From: Candidatus Aerophobota bacterium
Lineage (GTDB): Bacteria > Aerophobota > Aerophobia > Aerophobales > Aerophobaceae
DNA length: 16,402 bases
Assembly (NCBI GenBank): GCA_030672545.1
Contig: DAOVGF010000013.1
Coordinates: 1-16,402 of the forward strand
Direction of reading: 5' to 3'
Positions 6,219-14,114 of this stretch are shown piece by piece. Made by a program: the position numbers and the translations under genes. Numbering within the stretch: position 1 is the stretch's first letter; each line of letters begins with the position of its first letter. The notes under the pieces were generated by a model. That model searched no databases, was not told where the DNA came from, and was given only the letters and a program-made list of their open reading frames with translations.

Positions 6219-7622
6219 GTGAACGCGGTACTCATAATTATTGATACTTTGAGACAGGATCATGTGGGGTGCTACGGAAATAAGTGGATTAGAACACCTT
6301 ATCTGGATTCTTTGGCTAAGGAGTCGGTGCTATTTACCCGTGCTTACCCAGAATCACTTCCTACCCTCCAGGTTCGAAGGGTTCTGCAAACGGGCTGTCG
6401 CATCTTTCCCTTCACCAATCATGAAGGTCTCAAAGGCAACCTTTTCATCGGCGCCCCTGGTTGGGGACCTGTATCTGAAAAACGCGATACCATAGCTGAA
6501 ATTTTGCAGGTTCATAACTATCGTACCGGATTTATAACTGACACTTACCACCAGTTTAAACCCTCAATGAACTTCCACCGTGGTTTTGATGAGTGGACCT
6601 GGATAAGGGGTCAGGAAAATGATTGTTATCGTTCAGGACCGCTTCCGTCGGAGAAAGAGGTGTTAAGCTATATTCCCCAAACTTTGAGAACAAAGACAAC
6701 GGCAACCGGGAGGAAATTTACCGATTTTATTGGTAGATATTTAACTAATGTAGCCGATAGACATAGTGAGGAGGATTACTTCCCGGCTCGGGTTTTCCAG
6801 GAAGGAGTTAAGTGGCTGGAGAGAAATCAAGATGCGGAGAATTTCTTCCTTGTCCTTGATTCCTTTGATCCTCACGAACCCTGGGACCCGCCTACTTCCT
6901 ACCGCAGATTCTATGACCCTAATGAGGGAGTGATTGATTTTCTGGCTTCTGGCTACGGCCGGGCCGATCAAGTTAGCCAACCTATATTAAGGCGGCTCAG
7001 AGCAAACTATGCGGGAGAGGTAACCTTAGTAGATAGATGGCTGGGCTATTTTCTTGAGAAGATGAAAATCCTGAATCTGATGGATAACACGTTGATTGCG
7101 GTAATATCTGACCACGGACATTGCATTGGCGAGCACAATATAGTCGGAAAACAAGGTCACCCCATGTCTCGAGAGATTTGTGACTTGGTCTTCATGATCC
7201 GTCATCCCCAGGGAGAGGGAGCAGGTACAACCTGCGAGAGTTTGGTGTACAATTTTGATCTACCACCTACCCTTCTGGCTAGATTAGGAATTGAACCGGA
7301 GAAGCTAATGGAGGGAAAAGATATTTGGCCACTGGCCTTGGGTAGGACAAATGAAGCATACCATCATATTACCTGTGGATGGGGGCCATTTGTTATGGTT
7401 CGCGATCGGCGTTACTGGTATAACGCTTATATCTGGGGAGAGCTTCCTCTTCTGTATGATTTGGAGAGTGACCCCAAACTAAAGAACAATATTGCGGGAG
7501 AACATCCTGAGATTTGTGAAAAGCTGAAACAATTAGCCATTGCTGACGCCGGTGGCCAAATTCCAGATTCCTTAAGAAAAGCGGCTACCACTCCGGGGTG
7601 TAGTCCACTTTTGGCCGAGTAA
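6219..7622 (+). CDS. Sulfatase/alkaline-phosphatase-superfamily hydrolase with Thr at the nucleophile position
   Basis: This is a metal-dependent hydrolase of the type I sulfatase fold, probably cleaving a sulfate, phosphate or phosphodiester group from an organic substrate. The first metal ligand is in LIIIDTLRQDHVGCYG (Asp9). The signature stretch is ESLPTLQVRRVLQTG (45-59). Aligning the TG and Arg with the canonical C/S-x-P-x-R...TG motif puts Thr49, not Cys or Ser, at the formylglycine position, with Gln51 in place of Pro and Arg53 conserved. A second metal segment ISDHGHCIGEHN and a GKQGH lysine follow. The GTG at 6219 is chosen because AAGGAGG lies 7 bases upstream and the protein then begins directly at the first beta-strand; the in-frame TTG at 6189 lies inside an inverted repeat. 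It has 467 residues and no signal peptide, so it is probably cytoplasmic. The next gene starts 17 bases downstream. Confidence 0.85.
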   Translation: MNAVLIIIDTLRQDHVGCYGNKWIRTPYLDSLAKESVLFTRAYPESLPTLQVRRVLQTGCRIFPFTNHEGLKGNLFIGAPGWGPVSEKRDTIAEILQVHNYRTGFITDTYHQFKPSMNFHRGFDEWTWIRGQENDCYRSGPLPSEKEVLSYIPQTLRTKTTATGRKFTDFIGRYLTNVADRHSEEDYFPARVFQEGVKWLERNQDAENFFLVLDSFDPHEPWDPPTSYRRFYDPNEGVIDFLASGYGRADQVSQPILRRLRANYAGEVTLVDRWLGYFLEKMKILNLMDNTLIAVISDHGHCIGEHNIVGKQGHPMSREICDLVFMIRHPQGEGAGTTCESLVYNFDLPPTLLARLGIEPEKLMEGKDIWPLALGRTNEAYHHITCGWGPFVMVRDRRYWYNAYIWGELPLLYDLESDPKLKNNIAGEHPEICEKLKQLAIADAGGQIPDSLRKAATTPGCSPLLAE

Positions 7623-7639
7623 GAACAGGAGGATTATCC

Positions 7640-8824
7640 TTGACTTCCCAAGAAAGAATCTTGAATACTGTGAAGGGCAATAAGGTTGATAGAATTCCCA
7701 TTTGTGCTCCCTGTCCCTGGGGAAGACACATTAATCCTTCGGGAATTCCCCTTGGCCCGCAAGTTGCTTATCTCTTAATGGATGGTATCTCTGTTCTTGA
7801 TGAGTGGATGACTCAGGATGTGAACTATCTGGAAGTTATTAAGGCGGCTGAGAAAAAAGGTGATAAAATAGAAACCTACGGTTTTCCGGAGTTTGATAGA
7901 AGATTTCTACTTATTTCTCCAGAGTTTGTCAAAATAGCCAAAACCGAAAAAAAAGGTGACTCCCTTCTAATAAAATACCAGGTCCGAACCCCCAAAGGAA
8001 ATCTGGAGTATATCTGTGAGAAACGCAGAAACATCTCCACGGTGTGGGATAGAAAACCTCTCCTTGACGACAAGGAAGATGTGGAAAAACTCCTTTCCGT
8101 TCCTTCCACTTTTCCAAAAGCGGATCTTGAGGATTTCTTCAAATATAAGCGAAGGATTGAGCAAAAAGGTGGGCTGATGTGTATTTTCGTGAGTACTCCT
8201 CTGGTGTGTGTATCTCAGCTTTTCCGCTTTGAGAAATTTCTAATGTGGTGTGCAGTCGAGAAAGCTACCATCAGACGGCTGATGGAAACTGTCTTTGAAA
8301 GGATATTCGAGCGACTTGAGTATTTTCTTCAAGGAGGAGTGGGGCCAGTATTCCGTTTTGGTGGTTCAGAACAAGCTACTCCTCCCATGATGTCCCCGGC
8401 ACTCTATGATGAATTTGTGGTAAAATACGACCACAGGCTTTTTGACTTAGTACATCGCTACGATAGTTTGGTGGCGGTTCACTGTCACGGTAAGGTGAAG
8501 GATATTTTAGACAAACTGGTCAATATGGGAGTGGATTTTCTCGATCCTGTAGAGGCTGCGCCAGGTGGAGATATTGAAATGGGCCAGGCCAAGAAAAAAG
8601 TCCGGGGTAAGATAACTCTAATGGGTAACATTCAATTCGCCGATATGCAGCTCTGTACTCCCAGGGAAATTGACGGGAAAGTCCGGGCGGCGGTGTGCTC
8701 CGGTGGAAGGGAGAAATTTATCTTATCTACTACCGAAGGGCCGGTATCTCCTTTAACCGGTAGAATGAGGGATAATTACCTTCAGCTCATTGAGTCCGGA
8801 CATAAATATGGAAGTTTCCAGTAA
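7640..8824 (+). CDS. UroD-fold protein (uroporphyrinogen decarboxylase / MtaA-CmuA-like superfamily), copy 1
   Basis: The protein belongs to the UroD superfamily, which includes heme-pathway decarboxylases and corrinoid/coenzyme M or O-demethylating methyltransferases. Here it sits in a transport-catabolic cluster, so heme synthesis is unlikely. Visible marks are the N-terminal SQERILNTVKGNKVDRIPI, MSPALYDEFVVKYDHRLFDLVH, the barrel-end VHCHGKVKDILDKLVNMGVDFLDPVEAAPGGDI and ITLMGNIQF. Zinc methyltransferases of this fold use H-x-C plus a distal Cys. Here the first motif reads His281-Cys282-His283 and the distal position aligns with Glu366 (TTEGPVSP), so the ligand set is altered. The TTG start has AGGAGG 7 bases upstream. 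The length of 394 residues is slightly above family average. No corrinoid protein or activator is present in the window. Substrate and reaction are unknown. Confidence 0.82.
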   Translation: MTSQERILNTVKGNKVDRIPICAPCPWGRHINPSGIPLGPQVAYLLMDGISVLDEWMTQDVNYLEVIKAAEKKGDKIETYGFPEFDRRFLLISPEFVKIAKTEKKGDSLLIKYQVRTPKGNLEYICEKRRNISTVWDRKPLLDDKEDVEKLLSVPSTFPKADLEDFFKYKRRIEQKGGLMCIFVSTPLVCVSQLFRFEKFLMWCAVEKATIRRLMETVFERIFERLEYFLQGGVGPVFRFGGSEQATPPMMSPALYDEFVVKYDHRLFDLVHRYDSLVAVHCHGKVKDILDKLVNMGVDFLDPVEAAPGGDIEMGQAKKKVRGKITLMGNIQFADMQLCTPREIDGKVRAAVCSGGREKFILSTTEGPVSPLTGRMRDNYLQLIESGHKYGSFQ

Positions 8825-8864
8825 TCTTAATTATCCAGCATGAACTAACAAACAGAGGCAAGTT

Positions 8865-9755
8865 TTGGGAAAAGGAGTTAGAAAGCGGAAGTATATCCTG
8901 GGTGACCGTTATTCAAAGTACGGGGTGTTAATGATTTTACCGGCCCTAATAGTCCTTTTCATTTTTCGTCTTTACCCCATCATTTCAGCTATTCAAACCA
9001 GTTTTTTTTCCTGGAATCTCATTGGCTCCAAGAATTTTGTCGGTATTTCAAATTTCTTGCGACTCTTCTCTGATCGGCATTTCTATCAAGCTTTCGGAGT
9101 GAGTTTGTATTATGCGGTATTAACCATACCGGCGGTGATTATCATTTCACTGGTCCTGGCGGTTCTTGTCGATAGGGTTGTCTTTTTGCGCGGCTTTTTC
9201 CGGGCCGCCTACTTTGCCCCCTTCATTCTTTGTTTGGCCGTCGTTTCCATTATTTGGAAAGCTATGTATCACCCGGGTATCGGCCTTTTAGGGATGAGTC
9301 TGCGTGCCTTGGGACGAGAACCTCTTCACATACTTACTTCCGACCGCCTGGTAGTTCCCGGATTGGCTTTAATAGGTATCTGGAGATATATTGGTTTTTA
9401 CATGATTATCTTCTTAGCCGGGCTTCAGATTATTCCCAGTTCCACTCTTGAGGCCGCTCGTATGGACGGAGCCAGCAGCCGACAGATCTTTTTCAAGATA
9501 ACTCTTCCCCTGCTGAAACCGACCTTATTTATGGTTCTTGTCTTAGCTACCATCCGTAATTTTCAGATATTTTCTATGATTTTTGTCATCACCAAAGGGG
9601 GTCCGGCTGATGCCTCCAGAACTATAGTCTACTACATCTGGGAGAAGGGATTTAATGAACTGGAAATGGGATATGCTCTTTCTATGACGGTGGTGCTCCT
9701 GGTCATTTTATTGGTCACCAGCCGAACCTATCAACTATTTCTTGAGCGAGACTGA
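8865..9755 (+). CDS. ABC sugar-type transporter permease, UgpA/MalF class (importer 1)
   Basis: This inner-membrane subunit of a carbohydrate-uptake (CUT1-type) ABC importer pairs with the next gene product. Several hydrophobic segments are visible, starting with YGVLMILPALIVLFIFRLYPII after a short basic N-terminus. The cytoplasmic EAA loop EAARMDGASSRQIFFKITLPLLKP (from Glu196, invariant Gly202) contacts the ATPase. The 296 residues are typical. The likely start is a TTG with AGAGG 6 bases upstream. It lies 40 bases after the first UroD-fold gene and 26 bases before the second permease, consistent with one operon. Substrate cannot be predicted from the permease. No ATPase gene is nearby. 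Confidence 0.93.
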   Translation: MGKGVRKRKYILGDRYSKYGVLMILPALIVLFIFRLYPIISAIQTSFFSWNLIGSKNFVGISNFLRLFSDRHFYQAFGVSLYYAVLTIPAVIIISLVLAVLVDRVVFLRGFFRAAYFAPFILCLAVVSIIWKAMYHPGIGLLGMSLRALGREPLHILTSDRLVVPGLALIGIWRYIGFYMIIFLAGLQIIPSSTLEAARMDGASSRQIFFKITLPLLKPTLFMVLVLATIRNFQIFSMIFVITKGGPADASRTIVYYIWEKGFNELEMGYALSMTVVLLVILLVTSRTYQLFLERD

Positions 9756-9781
9756 GAAAAAGAAAGTGGGAGTTAGAGTTT

Positions 9782-10633
9782 ATGGAAAAAAGATTTTCTC
9801 TAAGTGATAAAACTAAGAAAATATGCCTTAAAGGAGTAGTTTTTGCTGCCCTTCTGGTGGGAGCCATAGTAATTATTTTACCCCTTCTCTGGGCCTTTTC
9901 TTCTTCCTTCAAGACTTACGCGGAAATATACAGTTACCCAATGCACTGGATACCCCAAAATATAGCCTGGGAGAATTACCCCAATGCCCTGAAATCATTT
10001 CCCTTGCTGCGTTATCTTTTGAACAGCACCCTGGTTGCCTCCGGCGTGGTAGCCTTTAACCTCTTACTTTCCTCGCTGGCAGCTTACAGTCTCAGCAAAT
10101 ATCGCTACCTCGGTCGTAATGTTTTGTTCATAATTATTTTGGGGATAATGATCATTCCACGGCAGGTACTGGCCGTCCCCAGTTTCTTGGTGGTCAAACA
10201 GTTTGGTTTGATCAATCGTTACTTTGGATTAATGGTTCCCGTTTTGGCGGCTCCCATTGCCATCTTTATTCTGCGTCAAGCTATGCTGGCTATTCCCGAC
10301 GAACTGATTGATGCGGCTCGGATTGACGGATCCGGGGAACTGCGGACTTTCTTTACCGTGATTCTTCCGTTGACTAAACCTGCCCTCATAGCTATGGCCA
10401 TCGTTATGTATATTTTTACCTGGAACGAGCTGCTCTGGCCTCTCTTAGTATTGGGCGATCCCCAGAAATATACTATGCCTCTGGGGCTAAGTCTGCTTTT
10501 AGATATATACGTGGAAGATTTCCAACTTCTCTTCCCGGCAGTCATTATTGCCATTGCCCCCACTTTGATTGCTTATTTATTCTTGCAGCGCCATTTTATA
10601 AAAGGGCTGGTTCTATCCGGGATTAAGGGATAA
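9782..10633 (+). CDS. ABC sugar-type transporter permease, UgpE/MalG class (importer 1)
   Basis: This is the second permease of importer 1. After a basic N-terminus come hydrophobic segments beginning GVVFAALLVGAIVIILPLLWAFSSSFKT, the SSFKT pattern being typical of MalG-type subunits. The EAA loop is DAARIDGSGELRTFFTVILPLTKP (from Asp177, Gly183), with Asp replacing the first Glu, a common variation. It ends LQRHFIKGLVLSGIKG, the usual QRxFxxGLxxGAVKG-like tail of the class. It has 283 residues. The ATG is preceded by a modest GGGAG site. The binding-protein gene follows after 82 bases. Confidence 0.94.
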   Translation: MEKRFSLSDKTKKICLKGVVFAALLVGAIVIILPLLWAFSSSFKTYAEIYSYPMHWIPQNIAWENYPNALKSFPLLRYLLNSTLVASGVVAFNLLLSSLAAYSLSKYRYLGRNVLFIIILGIMIIPRQVLAVPSFLVVKQFGLINRYFGLMVPVLAAPIAIFILRQAMLAIPDELIDAARIDGSGELRTFFTVILPLTKPALIAMAIVMYIFTWNELLWPLLVLGDPQKYTMPLGLSLLLDIYVEDFQLLFPAVIIAIAPTLIAYLFLQRHFIKGLVLSGIKG

Positions 10634-10715
10634 GAACTAAGAAAACTTGAAAAAGGAGGTGAAAAAGTAGAGAGTTGCGTAAAAACCAAGATAGAATACG
10701 GGGAGGAGATTAATC
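10634..10715 (+). promoter_or_regulatory. Leader between permease 2 and the binding protein, with an unpaired perfect Shine-Dalgarno
   Basis: AAAGGAGGTGA (10652-10662) is an 11-base perfect complement of the usual 16S rRNA 3' end. No start codon lies at a normal distance: GTG at 10659 is closed by a stop after two codons, and the next TTG is at 10675. That TTG would open a 12-codon frame ending at 10713, two bases before the ATG of the next gene. The binding-protein gene has its own GGGAGGAG site. Possible roles are a ribosome standby site, leader peptide or remnant. Confidence 0.35.
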
Positions 10716-11996
10716 ATGAAGAAGATATTAGTAAGCAGTTTGGTATTAGGTATTTTCATTCTGTCCTTAGCCACAATAACCTGTGGGGCAAAAACTCATG
10801 TTACCTTCTGGGGTCATACCCACAAACCCAAAGTACAGGCCTATGGAGAGTTAATTGCCATGTTTGAAAAGGAGAATCCGAACATCTCGGTTACCAACGT
10901 CCCTAAACCGGGAGGACAATACGAGCAACTACTGAAGACAGCCATGGCTACCGGTAATACTCCCGACGTTTTCCGGGTGGGTAGCTGGAATATTGCCAGC
11001 TACATCAAACAGGGATTAGTGGCCCCTTACGTGATTAGCGCCTTCGACGCCCAAACCGTCCAGGAAATTCAGCAGCGATTCATACCTGGTGTGGTGAGCG
11101 ACATTATGTTAGATGCTGAGGGGAATCTGTACGCCGTGCCGGAAGATCACTCCACCCTGATGCTGGTTTTGAACATGGATATGTTCAAAAAGATTGGGAT
11201 GACCAAAGAAGCTCTTCCCAATGATTACCTGGATTGGATTGAGGTACTCCAAAAGTTAGTAGTTAAGGAAGGAGGAGTAACCAAGCACACTGGTTTTGAG
11301 TGGTGGTACAACCACCAGCTCTGGAATGCCCAGGAAATGAACGTAGTGCTGCGTAGCTACGGTACCTATCTTTTCGATCAAACGGGCCTAAACTCAGGTC
11401 TGGAGACTCCCCCGGCAGCAGCTGCCCTGGAATATGTGTACAATACAGCTAACGTCTGGAAAATTTGTAATCCTCACTATGCTGTAACTTCGGGTCTGGG
11501 GACCGGTCTGGAAACCGGCTACTGTGCCACTCATACTGCCGGAGCCTGGGTCAAGGGACTCATTGCCTCGGGCGGTGTAATCAAAGATTGGTGGCCCGCT
11601 CAGTGGCGCACTGGTCCTATTGACACGGTCTTCAACTGGGCCTGGTGTTACGGAATCAGTCCTGACAGCAAGTGTAAAGAAGCCGCCAGCAAATGGATTG
11701 CCTTCGTGGTTCGAGAGGACACTGGTAAATGGGAAGGAAACAAATATGGCCATATGCACGGTCTGGCCGGGATGGAAGAGTGGGAAGTGGTTCAAGAGAA
11801 CCCTCAATTCCTGGAGTTCTTGAAATTAAAGGGTAAGGGAGAGTATCAGGATCCTACGGCAAATTTCTTGGCTCAGTCTAAGGTAATTATGAGTCTGCGC
11901 CAGAACCTGGTACAGAAAGGAATGAAGGTAGAAGAGGCGCGCCAAATCGCCATTAAAGAATTGCAAGAAATTAAAGAGCGGATTCTCAGTAAGTAA
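10716..11996 (+). CDS. Extracellular solute-binding protein, family 1 (importer 1)
   Basis: This secreted receptor captures the substrate for importer 1. The N-terminus MKKILVSSLVLGIFILSLATITCGA is a signal sequence; Cys23 could be a lipoprotein acceptor, but the preceding residues T-I-T fit the lipobox poorly, so membrane anchoring is uncertain. The mature part starts HVTFWGHTHKPKVQAYGELIAMFEKENPNISV, followed by YEQLLKTAMATGNTPDVFRVGSW, the characteristic fold of sugar-type family 1 binding proteins. The C-terminal half is rich in Trp and Tyr (WWYNHQLW, WWPAQWRTG, FNWAWCYG), as expected for carbohydrate stacking. It has 426 residues and a strong GGGAGGAG site. Tandem in-frame TAA stops are followed at once by a strong stem-loop. 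The ligand is unknown. Confidence 0.93.
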   Translation: MKKILVSSLVLGIFILSLATITCGAKTHVTFWGHTHKPKVQAYGELIAMFEKENPNISVTNVPKPGGQYEQLLKTAMATGNTPDVFRVGSWNIASYIKQGLVAPYVISAFDAQTVQEIQQRFIPGVVSDIMLDAEGNLYAVPEDHSTLMLVLNMDMFKKIGMTKEALPNDYLDWIEVLQKLVVKEGGVTKHTGFEWWYNHQLWNAQEMNVVLRSYGTYLFDQTGLNSGLETPPAAAALEYVYNTANVWKICNPHYAVTSGLGTGLETGYCATHTAGAWVKGLIASGGVIKDWWPAQWRTGPIDTVFNWAWCYGISPDSKCKEAASKWIAFVVREDTGKWEGNKYGHMHGLAGMEEWEVVQENPQFLEFLKLKGKGEYQDPTANFLAQSKVIMSLRQNLVQKGMKVEEARQIAIKELQEIKERILSK

Positions 11997-12009
11997 TAAC
12001 TGCGGAAGA

Positions 12010-12045
12010 AGAATCAGGGGATAGCTGGCGCTATCCCCTGATTCT
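12010..12045 (+). terminator. Strong stem-loop after the binding-protein gene (terminator or 3' stabiliser)
   Basis: A perfect 16-bp stem (12010-12025 with 12030-12045) closes a TGGC loop, 13 bases after the stop. The following bases CTACCGTTATTT are only weakly T-rich, so it may act as a partial terminator or protect the binding-protein mRNA from 3' decay. Such hairpins commonly set higher levels for binding proteins than for their permeases. Confidence 0.7.
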
Positions 12046-12066
12046 CTACCGTTATTTCTGCCAAAG

Positions 12067-12178
12067 ATGGAAGAGAGGTAGCCGCAAGTTTTAACTTGCG
12101 CAAATAAACGCAGGCTAAAGCCTGCGACTACCATTCTTTTCCTGCAAGAGTTGATTACCGAGAATGGAAGAGAGGTAG
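12067..12178. repeat. 15-bp direct repeats flanking palindromic copy C
   Basis: ATGGAAGAGAGGTAG occurs at 12067-12081 and again, identically, at 12164-12178. The pair brackets the palindromic element and about 30 extra bases. The right copy supplies the GAGAGG that serves as ribosome-binding site for the next gene (ATG at 12186). It could reflect a target-site duplication or local duplication. Confidence 0.65.
12077..12136. repeat. Palindromic repeat, copy C
   Basis: This is nearly identical (58 of 60 bases) to 5047-5106. It starts GGTAGCCGCA and ends TGCGACTACC, and contains hairpins GCAAGTT-TT-AACTTGC and CGCAGGCT-AA-AGCCTGCG. One change (G to A at 12127) breaks one pair of the terminal inverted repeat. 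Confidence 0.85.
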
Positions 12179-12185
12179 TAAAGTT

Positions 12186-13271
12186 ATGGTTATTGACTTG
12201 CCGGCTAATTTTGCCAGGAAAAACGCTGAGCTGTACCAGAAAGTGGTGAGCCGACAGCTTTTCCAACAAGATAAAGTTCCTGTGTTTCTGGACCTAGACG
12301 CAACCTTTACTCAGTCTTTTGTGGGAGTTTCCCAGGAACAATACTACGATGATTTTGCCCTGATGTTGGATTCTCAGTGGCAAGTTCATCACCGATTTCA
12401 CCATTTGGTAGGTCTCAACCCCGATTTTGCTCCAGCGGTCGTTCCGGCCAGTTTAGGATGCGAAGTTCTTTTTATGGACTCACCAGTGGGAGTCCCCCAG
12501 GTGAAACCTTTTGTAAGGGATATTAAGGATTTAAGTAAGATCAAAATACCCCAGCCGAAAAGGTGCGAGTTGATGGCTAAAACTATTAAGGGGATCTGTT
12601 ATTTTAGGGAGAAGATAGGTGAGGAGTTGGATGGTTTATCGATACCCAGGAATCTTCGCACCCTGGGGCCTTTTGACGTGGCTGCTCTAATGCGGGGGGT
12701 TACTGATTTCTTCATGGATTTACACCAGAACAAGCCGTTGGTGAGGGGCTTACTGGAAATCACCACCGAAACGTGTATTAAATGGTTAGAGACCCTGGAG
12801 AAACTATTCGGACCTTTCCCGCAAGTGCGAGTGGGGGAGGATTATGCTGCTTTTGTAAGCCCGGAAATCTTCCAGGAATTTGTTCTTCCTTATACGGGGA
12901 AAATATTTTCCCACTTTAGAGACAAATCGTCTTGTTTCCATAGCGATGGGCTGTTTTCTTACGCTACCCTGGAATTGGTCAAAAGGTTGAATATAGATGA
13001 ATTTCTTGGTTTTTCTCCAGAGCTCGATATAGCTAAGGTGAGAGAGATTTTAGGCTCTCAAATATGTCTTAACGGAAATGTTGACCCGATTGGAGTAATG
13101 ACTTACGGTTCATTAGAGAAAGTAGAAACAGCAGCCCGGGACTGTATTCAAAAAGCAGGGAAAAATGGTTGTTTCGTTTTGGGCCCAGGTGGGGGTTTGT
13201 GTGCGGGGGTACGTCCGGAAAATATTGATAGTTTGGTTATCAGTTCGCTGAAGTATGGGAAACTCGTATAG
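12186..13271 (+). CDS. UroD-fold protein, copy 2 (divergent methyltransferase-like)
   Basis: This is a second member of the UroD/MtaA superfamily, only distantly similar to copy 1. The recognisable part is C-terminal: AFVSPEIFQEFVLPYTGKIFSHF, FHSDGLFSYATLELVKRLNIDEFLGFSPELDIAKVREILGSQICLNGNVDPIGVMTYGSLEKVETAARDCI and GPGGGLCAGVRPENIDSLV. The GNVDP and PENI patterns are strongly UroD-like. At the zinc site of MtaA-type enzymes (H-x-C...C) it has His252-Ser253-Asp254; the distal Cys position aligns with Gly, with Cys339 three residues on. The length of 361 residues is normal. GAGAGG lies about 10 bases before the ATG, inside a direct repeat. It is probably the last gene of the plus-strand cluster; the convergent importer gene ends 24 bases away. 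Reaction unknown. Confidence 0.8.
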   Translation: MVIDLPANFARKNAELYQKVVSRQLFQQDKVPVFLDLDATFTQSFVGVSQEQYYDDFALMLDSQWQVHHRFHHLVGLNPDFAPAVVPASLGCEVLFMDSPVGVPQVKPFVRDIKDLSKIKIPQPKRCELMAKTIKGICYFREKIGEELDGLSIPRNLRTLGPFDVAALMRGVTDFFMDLHQNKPLVRGLLEITTETCIKWLETLEKLFGPFPQVRVGEDYAAFVSPEIFQEFVLPYTGKIFSHFRDKSSCFHSDGLFSYATLELVKRLNIDEFLGFSPELDIAKVREILGSQICLNGNVDPIGVMTYGSLEKVETAARDCIQKAGKNGCFVLGPGGGLCAGVRPENIDSLVISSLKYGKLV

Positions 13272-13295
13272 GAAAGAGGTAGAGAATGGAGGGTT

Positions 13296-14114
13296 TTATT
13301 CTGATATCTTAGGTAGAAAGTAAGACTGCAAGAATTTACTGAAAACTGAGGCCAGGATTAGTGGGGGAATCGAAAGCAGGCAAATGGAAGCACAGATGAG
13401 TCCCCAGGGGATTTCCATACCCACCATGGCGAACGAGGCTGCCGCCACCGGCATAGTCATTTTCTGAGAGGTAAGAACGAAAGCCAGGAAAAACTCATTC
13501 CAAACCAGGATAAAAGAAAAGAGCAATCCCCCGATCAGGGTTGGACCAGCGATAGGCAAAGCAACTCTGTAGAACACTCGGAAGTAAGAACATCCCTCTA
13601 CCATGGCCGCTTCTTCGCATTCAACAGGCACATTCTTAAAAGAGTCTATAGATAACCAAATAACTATCGGTAGAGAGATGAGCAAATAGGTAACAATCAG
13701 GGAAATATAGGTATCAAACAATCCCAAACCAAGCCAGATAGATATAAAAGGAATGACCACCGCTACCGGAGGCATCATTCGTAGAGAAAGAACCCAAAAC
13801 TGCAGATCGTCCTTATGTTTGAAGGAAAAGCGGGCAAAGACGTAGGCGGCCGGGACTCCCAGAATAAATCCCAACAAGCTTGCTCCGGTAACAACAATTA
13901 TGCTGTTGAGCAAACTTCCCCGAATGTCAGCTATCTTTAATACATCTATATAGTTGGTTAGAGTTGGGGTGAAAATGAATTTGGGAACGGGGGTGACGAT
14001 GTCCCGAACAAACTTGAACGATCCAATAGCTGTCCAGTAAATGGGGAAAATAGCAATAAGGAAGATTATTGCTATCACAACGTATAAAAGAATCTTTTTC
14101 AGGCGAAAGACCAT
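13296..14114 (-). CDS. ABC sugar-type transporter permease, MalG/UgpE class (importer 2)
   Basis: This inner-membrane permease of the second importer has hydrophobic segments beginning ILLYVVIAIIFLIAIFPIYWTAIGSFK, the EAA loop EEAAMVEGCSYFRVFYRVALPIAGP (Glu168 to Gly174 in the chosen numbering) and a typical C-terminus. I choose the ATG at 14112-14114 (272 residues) because GGAAGGTG lies just upstream; the ATG at 14132 would add six residues and has no Shine-Dalgarno. The chosen frame overlaps the preceding permease gene by 16 bases, so translational coupling is likely. The sequence is clearly different from the importer 1 permeases, so this is not a recent duplication. It converges with the second UroD-fold gene. 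Confidence 0.93.
   Translation of the reverse strand: MVFRLKKILLYVVIAIIFLIAIFPIYWTAIGSFKFVRDIVTPVPKFIFTPTLTNYIDVLKIADIRGSLLNSIIVVTGASLLGFILGVPAAYVFARFSFKHKDDLQFWVLSLRMMPPVAVVIPFISIWLGLGLFDTYISLIVTYLLISLPIVIWLSIDSFKNVPVECEEAAMVEGCSYFRVFYRVALPIAGPTLIGGLLFSFILVWNEFFLAFVLTSQKMTMPVAAASFAMVGMEIPWGLICASICLLSIPPLILASVFSKFLQSYFLPKISE

Noticed and set aside
7640..8824. Heme-pathway uroporphyrinogen decarboxylase (hemE)
   Set aside because: The N-terminal active-site pattern and context of HemE are absent. The barrel-end HCHG motif and the importer neighbourhood fit the methyltransferase-like branch better.
11394..12269. Two long antisense frames (137 and 147 codons) opposite the binding protein and the second UroD-fold gene
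   Set aside because: They lie opposite genes with strong family signatures, lack Shine-Dalgarno sites and have low-complexity or arbitrary composition. The second also runs across the terminator and repeat.
13272..13295. A terminator between the convergent second UroD-fold gene and permease gene
   Set aside because: The 24-base gap contains no inverted repeat of useful length.
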